Assembly: GCA_900548135.1 (NCBI GenBank)
Contig: URJC01000062.1
Span: 1 to 10,549, forward strand
Length of the DNA: 10,549 nt
Source of the DNA: an uncultured Odoribacter sp.
GTDB taxonomy: Bacteria; Bacteroidota; Bacteroidia; Bacteroidales; Marinifilaceae
Direction of reading: 5' to 3'
Under the pieces are notes generated by a model. The model saw only the letters and a program-made list of their open reading frames with translations. It did no database searches and was not told the DNA's origin. Below are positions 1 through 6,660 of this stretch, in pieces. Within the stretch, counting starts at the first letter, position 1; the number at the start of each line of letters is the position of its first letter. Made by a program: the position numbers and the translations under genes.

Positions 1-1071
1 AGCCACTGGATCAGGTCTGTCAAGTGCCAGTGTCCAGTTGAAATTCGGATTTTCTTCCTGGATCTTGTTGAATTCATCTACATAAGGAGCTTCCTGTAAA
101 GCCCGGGCTCCGTACCAGAACGTAACCTTCCGGTTGGTATGCATGGTATGGAACAGGTTAAAGATGTGTGAACGCATGGGAGCCATTCCGGCACCACCAC
201 CAATAAACATCATTTCATTATTGGTATCCCGGAGGAAGAATTCTCCGTAAGGACCAGAAATCGTTACTTTATCACCTGGTTTACGTGAGAATATGAAAGA
301 AGAACAAATACCCGGATTTACAGGCATGAATGCTCCGGTTGCACGGTCAAATGGCGGAGTGGCAATACGGATATTCAACATGATGATATTTCCTTCAGCC
401 GGAGAATTTGCCATGGAATAAGCCCGGTAGGTGGGTTCCGGATTATGCATTTTCAGATCGAACATTTTCATCTTTTCCCAATCCCCTTTGTATTTCTCGT
501 CTATGTCCATGTCTTTGAAATCAACATCCAGTGCAGGTACATCAATTTGGATATAACCTCCGGATTTGAATTTCAGGTTTTCACCTTCTGGTAATTTCAC
601 TACAAACTCTTTTAGGAAAGTTGAAATATTCCGGTTGGAAACCACAGTACATTCCCATTTTTTGATACCCAGTACAGATTCGGGAATACGCATTTCGATA
701 TTTTCTTTTACTTTCACCTGGCAAGCCAGACGCCAGTCTTCATGTTGTTGCTTGTAAGAGAAAAAGCCGGTTTCAGTAGGAAGGATTGATCCTGCACCTG
801 AATCCACCTGGCATTTACACATACCACAAGATCCTTTACCGCCGCATGCGGAAGGTAAGAATATTTTCTGTCCTGACAGGGTGGACAGCAGTGAGCTTCC
901 TGGTTCGGTGGTAATCACCCGTTCGCCGTTGTTGATACTGATTTTAACGTCCCCCTTTGCAGTCAGTTTGGCTTTGGCAAGCAATAGTATACCGACTAAA
1001 ATCAGGGTAACAATCAAGAATACTACAATACCGGCAGTGATGATTGCTGTATTTATTGCTAATAGTACCAT
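1..1071 (-). CDS. nqrF: Na+-translocating NADH:quinone reductase subunit F, 3' end cut by window edge
   Basis: NqrF is the NADH-oxidising entry subunit of Na+-NQR. It passes electrons from NADH through FAD to a [2Fe-2S] cluster on the cytoplasmic face. Reading minus from the ATG at 1071 gives 357 residues open to the left edge; the family is usually a little over 400, so the C-terminal part is missing. Residues 4-33 form a membrane anchor. A plant-type ferredoxin domain follows, with Cys76, Cys82, Cys85 and Cys117 (C-x5-C-x2-C ... C) as cluster ligands. The FAD-binding RAYS motif is at 216-219, and the NADH-binding glycine-rich stretch GGGAGMAPMRS is at 291-301. It is the last nqr gene seen, 31 bases after nqrE. 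No Shine-Dalgarno sequence precedes it, as is normal in Bacteroidota. Confidence 0.95.
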   Translation of the reverse strand, partial: MVLLAINTAIITAGIVVFLIVTLILVGILLLAKAKLTAKGDVKISINNGERVITTEPGSSLLSTLSGQKIFLPSACGGKGSCGMCKCQVDSGAGSILPTETGFFSYKQQHEDWRLACQVKVKENIEMRIPESVLGIKKWECTVVSNRNISTFLKEFVVKLPEGENLKFKSGGYIQIDVPALDVDFKDMDIDEKYKGDWEKMKMFDLKMHNPEPTYRAYSMANSPAEGNIIMLNIRIATPPFDRATGAFMPVNPGICSSFIFSRKPGDKVTISGPYGEFFLRDTNNEMMFIGGGAGMAPMRSHIFNLFHTMHTNRKVTFWYGARALQEAPYVDEFNKIQEENPNFNWTLALDRPDPVA

Positions 1072-1102
1072 TTAATTTTAAATTTTAGATTTTCAATTCA
1101 AA
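1072..1102. repeat. AT-rich intergenic repeat, copy 1 (nqrE-nqrF gap)
   Basis: The whole 31-base gap is AT-rich and contains ATTTTAAATTTTAGATTTT at 1075-1093. The identical 19 bases occur in the nqrA-nqrB gap at 4432-4450, and a related form lies in the nqrB-nqrC gap. This copy seems to be one arm only, followed by CAATTC. The repetition is seen directly; function is unknown. Confidence 0.6.
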
Positions 1103-1861
1103 TTATTCTGCCTGGGCAGTGTTTGCTGGGAGTGGTGCTTCAGTTGCAGTTGTTGGCTGAGCCATTGCAGTCATTGTTGCTTCACTCGCAGGTACATATT
1201 TTGCTGTAGCTTCCGTTTGCACGGGTTGGCCTTGGAGTTTTGTCAAGTCAATTCCCAGGAAGCTCATAAAAGAAATTGCCATCAGGCCGGTTACGATAAA
1301 AGTGATACCGATACCACGTAACGGAGCTGGTATATCGGAGTATTTCAATTTTTCCCGGATTGCAGCAATACATACGATGGCAAGCATCCAGCCGATACCG
1401 GAGCCTAAACCAAAAGTAGTTGCCTCAAGTACACTGCTGTAATTCCGCTGTTGCATGAATAATGAAGCACCCATGATAGCACAGTTTACAGCAATCAACG
1501 GTAAAAATATACCTAATTGGTTATACAATGCCGGAGCAAATTTCTCCACAATCATTTCCACTAATTGTACCATAGCAGCGATGATTGCAATAAACATGAT
1601 AAAACTCAGAAAGCTCAGGTCAATGCCGGCAGCTTCTTCCCCCAGCAACCATTGCAGGGCCCCTGGGTTTAACACGAAATTGTCAAGTAGGTAGTTTACC
1701 GGAACGGTGATGAATAATACAAATATCACTGCGATACCCAGACCAAAAGAGGTTTTTACAGTCTTCGATACTGCCAGATATGAACACATACCCAAAAAGT
1801 ATGCGAAGATCATATTGTCTATGAAGATAGAACGGACGAATATATTTAATAGATTTTCCAT
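1103..1861 (-). CDS. nqrE: Na+-translocating NADH:quinone reductase subunit E, with long C-terminal tail
   Basis: NqrE is an integral membrane subunit that with NqrD forms a pseudo-symmetric pair holding an intramembrane iron-sulfur centre. The expected cysteines are present: Cys26 in LGMCSYLA and Cys127 in [10 protein letters not shown]. About six hydrophobic segments span residues 12-205. The family usually ends near residue 200. This protein has 252 residues, and about 45 extra residues after [12 protein letters not shown] (from about 208) are rich in Ala, Thr, Pro and Glu and probably disordered. The ATG at 1861 lies 19 bases after the nqrD stop and starts a typical NqrE N-terminus. The gene is co-transcribed with the other nqr genes by position and strand. 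The role of the tail is unknown. Confidence 0.95.
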   Translation of the reverse strand: MENLLNIFVRSIFIDNMIFAYFLGMCSYLAVSKTVKTSFGLGIAVIFVLFITVPVNYLLDNFVLNPGALQWLLGEEAAGIDLSFLSFIMFIAIIAAMVQLVEMIVEKFAPALYNQLGIFLPLIAVNCAIMGASLFMQQRNYSSVLEATTFGLGSGIGWMLAIVCIAAIREKLKYSDIPAPLRGIGITFIVTGLMAISFMSFLGIDLTKLQGQPVQTEATAKYVPASEATMTAMAQPTTATEAPLPANTAQAE

Positions 1862-1880
1862 TTTTCAGTGTTTTCTTTAA

Positions 1881-2522
1881 TTATTTTTCTATTAAATCTT
1901 TATTTCTGGAACGGTGTACCCAGATGATCAGACCAACGAGAATCAATGCCATTGCAGGCATGATCATCAAACCGTTGTTCATGTAGTATCCCCCGTTTTG
2001 TACATACCAGGATTCCGGAATAATACGGAAACCATAAAGTGTACCAGAACCCAGAAGTTCACGGAAAAAGGCTACGATTACCAGAATCAGGCCATATCCG
2101 AGTCCGTTACCAATACCATCGAGCAGGGAAGGCCATGGTTTGTTGGCTAAAGCAAAAGCTTCGATACGTCCCATAATGATACAATTGGTAATAATCAATC
2201 CAACGTATACCGATAACTGTTTGCTTACATCATAAGCAAAAGCTTTCAAGAGCTGGTCGACAATAATAACCAAGGCTGCCACAACTACCAGCTGTACTAT
2301 AATACGGATGCGGGTAGGGATGGTGTTACGCATCAGAGAAAGGATGACGTTTGAGAAAGCAGTTACTGCGGTTACCGAGAGGCCCATCACGATAGCGGGT
2401 TCCAGCTTGGCCGTAACAGCAAGTGCAGAACAAATACCCAGTACTTGCACGATTACCGGATTGTTCTTACTCAGAGGACCGAGCAGGAATTCCCGGTTCT
2501 TGGCTGAAAATAATGCGCTCAT
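1881..2522 (-). CDS. nqrD: Na+-translocating NADH:quinone reductase subunit D
   Basis: NqrD is the membrane partner of NqrE in Na+-NQR; between them they bind an intramembrane iron-sulfur centre on the electron path from NqrF to NqrC. The 213-residue protein is close to the usual length. It carries Cys31 in the LGICSALAV motif and Cys114 in ITNCIIMGR, the two half-motifs that mirror those in NqrE. Six hydrophobic segments can be followed, ending in a short basic tail (VHRSRNKDLIEK). The start at 2522 leaves one base between nqrC and nqrD, which suggests translational coupling. No defects are visible. Confidence 0.96.
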   Translation of the reverse strand: MSALFSAKNREFLLGPLSKNNPVIVQVLGICSALAVTAKLEPAIVMGLSVTAVTAFSNVILSLMRNTIPTRIRIIVQLVVVAALVIIVDQLLKAFAYDVSKQLSVYVGLIITNCIIMGRIEAFALANKPWPSLLDGIGNGLGYGLILVIVAFFRELLGSGTLYGFRIIPESWYVQNGGYYMNNGLMIMPAMALILVGLIIWVHRSRNKDLIEK

Positions 2523-2523
2523 T

Positions 2524-3210
2524 TTATCTTTGTTTTAAAAACGGTTCGTAATAGGTTAAGTAATTCTTAATCATTGATTCTACTCCTTTAGAAGTAATCG
2601 TACCTCCCGAAATAGCGTCTACCTGATTGGCACCGGTAGCGTTGCCGCCTTTGATGACTTCAATTCCAACCAGCTGGTTTCCGGAGAAAATCTGTTTGTT
2701 ACGGAATTCCTCATTAAATTTCGGTGTGGTGATTTCAGCTCCTAAACCCGGAGTTTCACCCTGATGATCAAAGAAAGTACCATAAACAGTATTTTTATTG
2801 TCATCCAGGGAGATATATCCCCAAATGGGACCCCAAAGACCTGCTCCGTAAATCGGCAGGATGTATTTGGTGGCTCCGTCTACATCTGCTACGAATACAG
2901 GAAGCTCCCGTTTTTCTACCGGCAGGTTGTACTGCTTTTCTATATTTACATTGAAGGCATTACCTTCAATTTTTTCTCCTTGGGTATTTACGATAAACTG
3001 TTCTTTGATGTATTTACCGAACAGTTCTGCGGAATTTTCTGCCGTGGAAGAAATGTGTATTGCACTCAGGATGTTTTGTCTTTTTTCATTTTCCCGGTTT
3101 TCATTCTGACGCGGTTGCAATGAGAGAGATACAATAGATAGTAATGCAGCAACGACTACTACCAGCACCACTGAATACAGGAATGTATATGTATTTCCTT
3201 GTTTATTCAT
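2524..3210 (-). CDS. nqrC: Na+-translocating NADH:quinone reductase subunit C (covalent FMN)
   Basis: NqrC carries an FMN linked to a threonine by phosphoester bond and relays electrons to NqrB. The 228-residue sequence has one N-terminal membrane anchor (about residues 10-31) and then a periplasmic FMN-binding domain. The flavinylation site reads DAISGGTITS at 198-207, with Thr204 as the likely acceptor. The third motif position is Gly where the Vibrio motif has Ala (SGAT); small residues are expected there. Attachment needs the transferase ApbE, which is not in this window. The conserved GAGLWGPIWGY block is at 122-132. The gene abuts nqrD and lies 69 bases after the nqrB stop. Confidence 0.95.
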   Translation of the reverse strand: MNKQGNTYTFLYSVVLVVVVAALLSIVSLSLQPRQNENRENEKRQNILSAIHISSTAENSAELFGKYIKEQFIVNTQGEKIEGNAFNVNIEKQYNLPVEKRELPVFVADVDGATKYILPIYGAGLWGPIWGYISLDDNKNTVYGTFFDHQGETPGLGAEITTPKFNEEFRNKQIFSGNQLVGIEVIKGGNATGANQVDAISGGTITSKGVESMIKNYLTYYEPFLKQR

Positions 3211-3279
3211 ACCTTATTTCATTTTAAATTTTAAATTGTAGATTACAGATTGAATTCATTTACAATCTAAAATTTACAA
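3211..3279. repeat. AT-rich imperfect palindrome, copy 2 (nqrB-nqrC gap)
   Basis: The gap is an imperfect palindrome centred on GAATTC at 3252-3257. On the plus strand the left arm contains ATTTTAAATTTTA (3221-3233) and TTGTAGATT. Read on the minus strand, the right arm gives AAATTTTAGATTGTAAAT, the same word family as in the nqrA-nqrB and nqrE-nqrF gaps. The transcript could fold into a long weak AU-rich stem. Function is unknown. Confidence 0.6.
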
Positions 3280-3978
3280 TTATATTACAGCTTTTGCTCT
3301 TTTCAACCTGCGTTTGATATTGGATTGAACAACACACCAGTCAATCAGCGGTGCGAAAGTGTTCATCAATAAAATGGCAAGCATCATGCCCTCGGGATAT
3401 CCCGGGTTGATGCAACGGATGATTACTGCCATTGCCCCGATGAGTAAACCGTAAATGTATTTACCCGTATTGGTTTGTGATGAAGTCACCGGATCTGTTG
3501 CCATGAAAACCGCACCAAAAGCAAATCCTCCCATCAGCAATTGTTGATAGGCTTCAACACCTGCGATCGGTTGAAAAACGAGTGCCATCAGATAACCTCC
3601 TACAAAAACAGACAACATGGTACGCCAGCTGGCTACATTTGTCATTAACAGAATTACTGCTCCGATCAGAATGCAAAATACTGAAGTTTCTCCTACAGAA
3701 CCCGGGATAAACCCCCAGAACATATCGGCTGTGCTGTAACTCAGGGGTTGCCCCAGAGCCATTTGTGCCAGAGGGGTAGCTTGTGAGATTGCATCGGCAG
3801 TGTCGCTGGCAATCCAAACCTTATCCCCGGAAATCATAGAGGGATAGGAGAAGAAGAAAAAGGCACGGGCTAATAAAGCCGGATTCCAGATATTCATTCC
3901 GGTACCTCCGAAGATTTCTTTACCGATAATGACCTGCGTCTTTAGATAAATGGGTGGAAAGCTTGGTAAGCTCCACAC
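3280..3978 (-). CDS. nqrB: NqrB C-terminal fragment, downstream part of frameshifted nqrB
   Basis: This frame encodes the C-terminal two thirds of NqrB, the membrane subunit that carries a covalent FMN and interacts with quinone. True family sequence starts at about IIGKEIFGGTGMN. It continues through NPALLARAFFFFSYP and the flavinylation motif DAISQATPL, whose Thr matches the S-x-A-T acceptor site. Several membrane helices follow, then the basic end KRRLKRAKAVI. The first 15-16 residues after the nominal GTG at 3978 (WSLPSFPPIYLKTQ) are proline-rich and unlike the hydrophobic helix expected there. The frame is -1 relative to the upstream fragment and overlaps it by 37 bases. No convincing start exists, so this is very likely the 3' part of a broken gene. 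Confidence 0.85.
   Translation of the reverse strand: MWSLPSFPPIYLKTQVIIGKEIFGGTGMNIWNPALLARAFFFFSYPSMISGDKVWIASDTADAISQATPLAQMALGQPLSYSTADMFWGFIPGSVGETSVFCILIGAVILLMTNVASWRTMLSVFVGGYLMALVFQPIAGVEAYQQLLMGGFAFGAVFMATDPVTSSQTNTGKYIYGLLIGAMAVIIRCINPGYPEGMMLAILLMNTFAPLIDWCVVQSNIKRRLKRAKAVI
3931..3977 (-). other. Abnormal 47-base segment that breaks the nqrB reading frame
   Basis: In NqrB proteins, the ...PL of the 'IPL/APL' motif is followed by about 11 mostly hydrophobic residues and then (V/I)IGKE(V/I)FGGTG. Here 47 bases separate the Leu codon (3980-3978) from the ATT ATC GGT AAA codons of IIGK. About 33 bases are expected from the family pattern, which I recall and did not align. The excess of about 14 bases shifts the frame and brings in a TAA at 3944-3942. 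Neither frame of the segment encodes a plausible membrane helix. It contains a short hairpin, GGAGCTT-ACC-AAGCTTTCC. It may be a real indel or a sequence or assembly error. Confidence 0.6.
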
Positions 3979-4427
3979 AAAGGAGCTTCTACCGGCATAA
4001 TCATTGGGATTAACAAACCGGAAACCAGAAAACCCTCGTTGATTTCATGACCTTTCATTTGGGCTACTGCAAACTCAATCCCTAATCCAACTACATAAGA
4101 AACGATAATCATAGGAAGTACTTTCCACAGACCATAGAAAAATAATTGGAAAAAGGTGGTATCTGCCAGGTTGCCAACAGCATTGAAATGTTGATAACCT
4201 ACATTGTAGATACCGAATAGAAGTGCCGGAACAAGGGCCAAAACCACAACAATCATGGTTCGTTTCAAATCGACAGCGTCACGGATATGAGTTCCGTTGC
4301 TGGTCGTTTGATTCGGCACGAAAAGAAAAGACTCAAAACCGGTGAAAACGGAGTGGAATTTCTCCAGCTTGCCTCCCTTTTCGAATTTAGGTTTTTGCTT
4401 ATCTAAATAATTTCGTAAAAAATCCAT
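3942..4427 (-). CDS. nqrB: NqrB N-terminal fragment, upstream part of frameshifted nqrB
   Basis: These 161 residues are the N-terminal part of NqrB. They have a soluble start (MDFLRNYLDKQKPKF), the conserved SHIRD-like block (THIRDAVDLKRTM), two membrane helices, and the conserved EINEGFLVSGLLIPMIMPVEAPL. After that Leu the frame reads CGAYQAFHPFI and stops, where an intact protein would continue into the next helix and IGKEIFGGTG. An intact NqrB has roughly 380-415 residues. Joining this frame to the one at 3280-3978 gives that length, so the two are parts of one gene. It lies 83 bases after nqrA. As given, the product lacks the FMN site and most membrane helices and would not support a working Na+ pump. 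Confidence 0.88.
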   Translation of the reverse strand: MDFLRNYLDKQKPKFEKGGKLEKFHSVFTGFESFLFVPNQTTSNGTHIRDAVDLKRTMIVVVLALVPALLFGIYNVGYQHFNAVGNLADTTFFQLFFYGLWKVLPMIIVSYVVGLGIEFAVAQMKGHEINEGFLVSGLLIPMIMPVEAPLCGAYQAFHPFI

Positions 4428-4510
4428 TTTTATTTTAAATTTTAGATTTTGGATTGTAAATTGAATTCTACTTTGCGTGGCGCAATTTAAATACGATCTA
4501 CAATCTGCAA
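4428..4510. repeat. AT-rich intergenic repeat, copy 3 (nqrA-nqrB gap)
   Basis: This gap carries ATTTTAAATTTTAGATTTT at 4432-4450, identical to 1075-1093. It continues with GGATTGTAAATTGAATTC (4451-4468). On the other side of a GC-richer centre (GCGTGGCGC), the right arm reads on the minus strand as GCAGATTGTAGATCG, a degraded inverted copy. With the copies in two other nqr gaps it forms a small repeat family restricted to this operon within the window. Confidence 0.6.
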
Positions 4511-5866
4511 TTAATTGGTTTCTTTCATCATCAATTCAATACCCTCGCTTAAAATGAATTGAACGGGAGTCTTGGAAGTACAGACAAACTCGCATAAAGC
4601 CATATCTTCCGGAGCGACTTCGTAAATACCGAGTTGTTCCATACGGTCGATATCCTGGGCAAGACAGGCTTTCAATAAGTATACCGGGTAAATATCCATC
4701 GGGAATACTTTTTCATATTGGCCTGTAACAACAAATGCTCTGCGTTCTCCATGGTAATTGGTATCCAGAGTATAATGTTTTTTCGGACATAAAAATGAAG
4801 GAAATAGTTTTGAAGCTGAGAATTTGTTGAAACCAGGGGAAGCCCAGCCTAAAAATTCATAATAGTTGCCTTCCGGAATGACTGTGATTTGATTGTCATA
4901 GAATCCCAGATAGCCGTTGCTTTCTACTGAAGTCCCCGTGAGCACATTGCCGGAAATAATACGTTGTGTTGTGGTATTTTTCAATTTGCCATCAGTCAGA
5001 TCAGCAATAGAAGCCCCCAATACACTGCGGTAATATAAAGGTTTGTTTACTTCAGAGCCAGTCAAGGCGATTATTTTGCGGGCATCGAAATGACCTTCAT
5101 TGAATAAACGGCCAATAATAGCTACATCCTGAATGTTTACAACCCAGACATGTTCCCCTTTGTTTATCGGATTCAGGTGGTGAATTTGAATACCTGCATT
5201 TCCTGATGGATGCGGACCTGCAAAATAAGTAATATCTACCTGCTGAAGTTTATTGAATATAGAAGAGGAAGGAGTGTCTGCTTGTAGTTGCAGATTGATA
5301 TTTTTGTTGCAGAGTTTTTTCAAGCAATCAAAACCGGTTTGCAGATTTTTTTCCTCGCCATTTAGTATCACTTCATAGTCAGGGGCCAGAGGAGCACTAT
5401 CGAATGCGGAGACAAAAATCGCTTTGGGAGTAACCATTGGATTGGCAATGATATCGTAAGGCCGCTCCTTAATCAGTGGCCATGCACCACTATCTAATAA
5501 GCGATTGATGACTTCATCCCGATTCAATTTGTTGATTTCTGTTTTTCCGAAATCCCGATACTGGGTTTCTGCATCTGCTTTTACTACGATTTCCAGCAAC
5601 TTACGGCGTTCACCTCGGTTGATGGCCTCGATAGTACCGCTTAACGGTGTTGTGAATTTGATTTCGGGATGTGTTTTGTCAATAAAAAGGACATCTCCCG
5701 CTTTCACTTCATCGCCAGCCTTGACCGCTAATTTCGGAGTCAAAGCGCGGAAATCTGTTGGCTTTAGCGCACATCTGGTAATTTTACCAACGGGTTGCAC
5801 CACTTTCTCCGCTTCTCCGTTTAACTTGATATCAAGGCCTTTTTTTAGTTTAATTACCTTGGACAT
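4511..5866 (-). CDS. nqrA: Na+-translocating NADH:quinone reductase subunit A
   Basis: NqrA is the cytoplasmic, membrane-associated subunit of Na+-NQR, linked to quinone binding near NqrB. The 451-residue length is normal for the family. The N-terminal half begins MSKVIKLKKGLDIKLNGEAE. It contains a biotinyl/lipoyl-like barrel (KAGDEVKAGDVLFIDK around residues 50-65, then TTPLSGTIEAINRGERRKLLEIVV). Later blocks typical of NqrA include FAGPHPSGNAGIQIHHLNPI, HVWVVNIQDVAIIGRLF and the C-terminal PVYLLKACLAQDIDRMEQLGIYEVAPEDMALCEFVC. As first gene of the operon it follows a 112-base leader below a TATATTTG promoter element. No defects are visible. Confidence 0.96.
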   Translation of the reverse strand: MSKVIKLKKGLDIKLNGEAEKVVQPVGKITRCALKPTDFRALTPKLAVKAGDEVKAGDVLFIDKTHPEIKFTTPLSGTIEAINRGERRKLLEIVVKADAETQYRDFGKTEINKLNRDEVINRLLDSGAWPLIKERPYDIIANPMVTPKAIFVSAFDSAPLAPDYEVILNGEEKNLQTGFDCLKKLCNKNINLQLQADTPSSSIFNKLQQVDITYFAGPHPSGNAGIQIHHLNPINKGEHVWVVNIQDVAIIGRLFNEGHFDARKIIALTGSEVNKPLYYRSVLGASIADLTDGKLKNTTTQRIISGNVLTGTSVESNGYLGFYDNQITVIPEGNYYEFLGWASPGFNKFSASKLFPSFLCPKKHYTLDTNYHGERRAFVVTGQYEKVFPMDIYPVYLLKACLAQDIDRMEQLGIYEVAPEDMALCEFVCTSKTPVQFILSEGIELMMKETN

Positions 5867-5909
5867 GTTGTTTGTATTAATTAAGTATTTACAATCAATA
5901 AATCACCTG

Positions 5910-5952
5910 CTGTCTGTATGGTGTTTTATAAAAAATGACGAAAATCAGACAG
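5910..5952. promoter_or_regulatory. Inverted repeat in nqrA leader
   Basis: CTGTCTG (5910-5916) and CAGACAG (5946-5952) are perfect 7-base inverted arms, 29 bases apart, lying between the putative nqrA promoter and its start codon. They could form a leader hairpin or a binding site for a dimeric protein. Arms of 7 bases also arise by chance, so confidence is low. Confidence 0.25.
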
Positions 5953-5978
5953 TATTATGGTTTTCCTGAAATAAGCCA

Positions 5979-5986
5979 CAAATATA
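5979..5986 (-). promoter_or_regulatory. Probable nqr operon promoter, -7 element
   Basis: Read on the minus strand, TATATTTG matches the Bacteroidota -7 consensus TAnnTTTG exactly, about 112 bases upstream of the nqrA ATG. I do not see a good TTTG at the usual 19-21 base spacing (near 6006-6012), so the -33 element is weak or absent. The position is right for the operon promoter. Confidence 0.45.
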
Positions 5987-6075
5987 CAAACCAATTACGT
6001 AATTTTGTCGTTAATTGAATGATAATTTAAAAAAGATGAGAAAATTTTTCTTTTTGCTATATGGAATTGATAGCT

Positions 6076-6110
6076 GTTAGCAAAAATAAGACAGAATGGC
6101 ATACAATTTG
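6076..6110 (+). promoter_or_regulatory. Weak candidate promoter for META lipoprotein gene
   Basis: TACAATTTG (6102-6110) resembles TAnnTTTG with one extra base, and GTTAG at 6076-6080 is a poor -33 element 21 bases upstream. The distance to the ATG at 6158 is 47 bases, which is reasonable. No better pair was found in this divergent gap. Confidence 0.25.
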
Positions 6111-6157
6111 CAAGATGTATACAAACTAAATTCTTAAATTGAATAAATATTGGAATC

Positions 6158-6586
6158 ATGAAATCATTTTTTTTACTGTTATGTATTGCATTAGTAGGAG
6201 TGGGTGGATGTAATTCGTCAAAAAATATGGCTAAGTTGAGCGATGTGAAATGGGTATTAGAAACTTTTAACGGTGAAAAAGTGAAATTAACGGATCCGAA
6301 TACTGAAATGTATATTCAGTTTGAGGATGTGGAAAAGAGAGTAAATGGCCGTGCTGCTTGTAACCGTTTTTTTGGAAACTACGAAATAGATGGTAATAAA
6401 TTAAAATTTTCTCCTATGGGAGCAACCCGGATGGCTTGTCCGGATTTGCAGAAGGAAACTGAATTTTTTCAGATGCTGGATAAAGTGGAAAGTTATAATA
6501 TAAAGGATAATACACTGTTCTTCCTGGCTAAAGGAGAAGTCGTTGCTACATTTAAAAAGTCAGAGGAAACTAAATCCGATAAATGA
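6158..6586 (+). CDS. META-domain (HslJ-like) lipoprotein
   Basis: The 142-residue product starts with a lipoprotein signal peptide, with a hydrophobic stretch MKSFFLLLCIALVGVGG and Cys18 in a VGGC lipobox. The mature protein would therefore be lipid-anchored in the envelope. No acidic surface-export signal follows the Cys (NSSKNMA), so a periplasm-facing position is the simpler inference. The remainder matches the META/HslJ domain. It has an opening W-x-L strand (VKWVLETFNGE), a middle block GRAACNRFFGNYEIDGNKLKF, a short M-A-C-P block (ATRMACPD, residues 89-96) and a closing NTLFFL strand. Cys68 and Cys94 are typical paired positions. HslJ has been linked to heat-shock and novobiocin resistance in E. 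coli, but the molecular role of META domains is not settled. The gene is monocistronic, divergent from nqrA, and ends at a strong hairpin. Confidence 0.85.
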   Translation: MKSFFLLLCIALVGVGGCNSSKNMAKLSDVKWVLETFNGEKVKLTDPNTEMYIQFEDVEKRVNGRAACNRFFGNYEIDGNKLKFSPMGATRMACPDLQKETEFFQMLDKVESYNIKDNTLFFLAKGEVVATFKKSEETKSDK

Positions 6587-6623
6587 TAGTTTGGAAATTA
6601 ACTGAACACAAGTTTATAAATTG

Positions 6624-6660
6624 AATGGGGCAGCAAGGTGTTATGCTGTCCCCATTTTAT
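6624..6660 (+). terminator. Rho-independent terminator between META gene and dapF
   Basis: AATGGGGCAGCA (6624-6635) pairs with TGCTGTCCCCATT (6644-6656) with a single bulged T and an 8-base loop. It is followed by TTTATTTTAT. This is a classic terminator for the plus-strand lipoprotein gene. It directly abuts the dapF stop codon (6657-6659, minus), so the same hairpin probably stops dapF transcription too, although the minus-side U-tract is poor. Confidence 0.8.

Noticed and set aside
566..1075. Two short plus-strand frames (566-757 and 881-1075)
   Set aside because: Both are antisense to nqrF, whose ferredoxin and FAD motifs confirm the minus-strand reading.
2764..3123. 119-codon open frame on the plus strand
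   Set aside because: It lies wholly antisense to nqrC, which has strong family motifs. The translation is Cys/Phe-rich with no recognisable domain.
3554..3817. 87-codon minus-strand frame inside nqrB
   Set aside because: It is an alternative frame within the conserved NqrB C-terminal part and lacks any domain signal.
5505..5969. 154-codon open frame on the plus strand across the nqrA start
   Set aside because: It is antisense to the conserved N-terminal half of nqrA and runs through its promoter region; the translation has no family features.
6000..6007. TAATTTTG as a -7 element for the META lipoprotein gene
   Set aside because: It matches TAnnTTTG, but no TTTG is found 19-21 bases upstream and the start codon is 150 bases away; such words are common in AT-rich spacers.
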